In this document: positions 6,035 through 6,980 of the stretch, piece by piece | Layout: each line of letters begins with the position of its first letter | How positions within the stretch are numbered: position 1 is the stretch's first letter | Source of the DNA: CAYSDH01 sp964429805 | GTDB taxonomy: Bacteria; Bacteroidota; Bacteroidia; Flavobacteriales_D; JABDKJ01 | Length of the DNA: 6,980 bases | Assembly (NCBI GenBank): GCA_964429805.1 | Contig: CAYSDH010000108.1 | Span: 1-6,980, forward strand | Reading direction: 5' to 3' | Position numbers and translations under genes: made by a program | Notes under the pieces: generated by a model | Told to the model about the DNA's origin: nothing | The model's database searches: none | What the model saw: the letters and a program-made list of their open reading frames with translations, nothing else

Positions 6035-6898
6035 CTAGTCACATGGCTGCCCAAAAGCGCTATTTAGCATCAAGAAGTCATTGATATCGACAAGGCTATC
6101 ACCACTGATGTCTTCTGGGCAGCTTACACAAGCCGAACCGAAAGCCGTATTGAGCGAAAGAAAATCATTCACATCGCTTAGCCCATCACCTGTAATGTCT
6201 GTTAAACAAGCAGCTTGCTCTCCAGCCAGTATTGGCGTGTCAGGGCTTTGGTTCAAATACACTCCTTCGATGTTGACCACAAAACCTGGCATGTAAGCCG
6301 TTAGGCCCATCTCGATGTAGCCGTAATGCAGATTTCCATCAATTGTCATTCTGAACCCCGCGAACAAGGAGGCTGAAGGACTTGTCTGACTTGCCCAGTT
6401 GTGATATCCTCCGTTACCGAAATAGGTCAATCCGATATAAGGGTCTATGCTGAATAATCCCGAATGATAAATCAATCCATTTGAGACCCCAGCCGAACTG
6501 AACGAACTCATAGGGCCTATTTCGTGCCCATCACCAAGAACAGAGACAACTTCTGAAAGCTGAAAACCTGTTCCAAATCCGTTAGCAAGAGTGGCAGATT
6601 CGTTGGTAAATTCCATGGAGTTTTGGCTTGCGCTGAAACGCAAAAGGCCATAAAAAAACCAGCTACTACCATAGCTGACGTTTGCATCCTCACAAGGTGA
6701 CCACGCTTCGAGCCAAAGATCAATCTCTGTCTCGAGCGTAGGGAAGTAAAAACTTGTAGACTCACTCACCCCCTCGCAGGGATTGTACATTATTAAATTA
6801 AGCTGGTCGACTGTCAGATTAGCACTTACTACTTGAGCCTCTGCGCAAAGTCCAGAGACAAACACACTAAGTGCTATTGCTAACCTTAAATTTTTCAT
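6035..6898 (-). CDS. Secreted protein C, body paralogue of A, with dockerin-like C-terminal tail
   Basis: A 287-residue exported protein of unknown function. The signal peptide MKNLRLAIALSVFVSGLCAEA is predicted to be cut before Q22. Residues 22-225 form a Ser/Gly/aromatic-rich body with cysteines at C41 and C69. The block 165-227 (GYHNWASQTS ... LFAGFRM ... HYGYIEMGL ... GFVVNIEGVYLNQSPDTPILAGE) lines up with residues 164-214 of protein A, so the two are paralogues in their bodies. The tail, C231-D287, has two EF-hand-like loops, DITGDGLSDVND and DISGDSLVDIND, the second with Ser in place of the usual loop Gly. Cysteines are at tail positions 1, 27, 30 and 56. It probably acts outside the cell. 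A possible upstream reading frame ends 28 bp before the ATG. There is no Shine-Dalgarno sequence. Confidence 0.87.
   Translation of the reverse strand: MKNLRLAIALSVFVSGLCAEAQVVSANLTVDQLNLIMYNPCEGVSESTSFYFPTLETEIDLWLEAWSPCEDANVSYGSSWFFYGLLRFSASQNSMEFTNESATLANGFGTGFQLSEVVSVLGDGHEIGPMSSFSSAGVSNGLIYHSGLFSIDPYIGLTYFGNGGYHNWASQTSPSASLFAGFRMTIDGNLHYGYIEMGLTAYMPGFVVNIEGVYLNQSPDTPILAGEQAACLTDITGDGLSDVNDFLSLNTAFGSACVSCPEDISGDSLVDINDFLMLNSAFGQPCD
6038..6208 (-). repeat. 57-residue tail module of protein C (two 29-residue dockerin-like units)
   Basis: Same length and cysteine positions as the tails of A and B. It is closest to that of B in both protein (40/57) and DNA (6066-6124 against 2823-2881), although its body is closest to A. 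Within the module, units 1 and 2 align at a 29-residue offset, with C1/C30, D4/D33, D15/D44, N20/N49, F23/F52, G24/G53 and C27/C56 superimposing. Confidence 0.88.
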
Positions 6899-6915
6899 AT
6901 TTAAATGTACTCAAA

Positions 6916-6927
6916 AGAACACGTTCT
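6916..6927. repeat. 12-bp palindrome upstream of protein C
   Basis: AGAAC-AC-GTTCT has perfect 5-bp arms, 18 bases before the ATG at 6898. On the minus strand it is followed by TTT, so it could be a minimal terminator for an upstream gene or an operator for protein C. It is short, and the assignment is uncertain. Confidence 0.25.
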
Positions 6928-6980
6928 CACAGCACCCCACTCACAATGGCCTTCGTTACCGCAGGTTTGCCCATGGTATA
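6927..6980 (-). CDS. Possible 3' end of an unidentified gene at the right edge
   Basis: A minus-strand frame is open from the window edge to a TGA at 6929-6927 and would end YTMGKPAVTKAIVSGVL. Its position, 28 bp upstream of protein C on the same strand, suits a gene end. Seventeen open codons are not significant by themselves, and a plus-strand frame starting at ATG 6946 (MAFVTAGLPMV...) is an equally open alternative. I recognise neither product. Confidence 0.25.
   Translation of the reverse strand, partial: YTMGKPAVTKAIVSGVL

Noticed and set aside
1581..6898. A standard type IX secretion C-terminal sorting domain on A, B or C
   Set aside because: None of the C-termini has the PNP-type motif or the ~70-90-residue beta domain; all end within a few residues of the last EF-hand unit.

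Overview
The window looks like a stretch of chromosome from a Bacteroidota bacterium, probably a Flavobacteriales-like lineage. The evidence is: a Der GTPase with the G2 context ESGVTRDRHYG; a small membrane protein with the FKIxHWPGA signature of GldL-like Bacteroidota proteins; three secreted proteins whose predicted signal peptidase cleavage leaves an N-terminal glutamine (the Bacteroidota 'Q-rule'); and no convincing Shine-Dalgarno sequence at the starts. Assignment below phylum is inference.

Layout. Bases 1-1218 (+) hold the 5'-truncated der/engA gene, a ribosome-assembly GTPase. Every other gene is on the minus strand. Reading right to left in their direction of transcription: a possible 3' end of an unknown gene at the right edge (6980-6927); secreted protein C (6898-6035); a hipB-like antitoxin (5824-5513) overlapping by 4 nt a full-length hipA-like kinase toxin (5516-4269); secreted VCBS/FG-GAP protein B (4159-2792); a 386-bp gene-free stretch; secreted protein A (2405-1581); and a three-helix membrane protein (1527-1219) that meets der tail to tail with no spacer, both stop codons lying in one TGATCA.

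The unifying feature is a C-terminal tail of exactly 57 residues on proteins A, B and C. It is two 29-residue dockerin-like EF-hand units with cysteines always at tail positions 1, 27, 30 and 56. A and C also share a body domain. B has an unrelated VCBS body, yet its tail is much closer to that of C (40/57 by hand) than A's tail is (28/57). The tail therefore behaves as a mobile module. None of the three ends in a recognisable type IX secretion sorting domain, so the tail may itself be a surface-attachment, sorting or cohesin-like binding tag; that is inference.

The hipBA pair lies inside this array, between C and B. In the rows I counted it is more GC-rich than its neighbours, and it has palindromic AT-rich DNA just upstream, consistent with an acquired, autoregulated toxin-antitoxin module. 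No RNA gene, CRISPR array or insertion sequence was seen.
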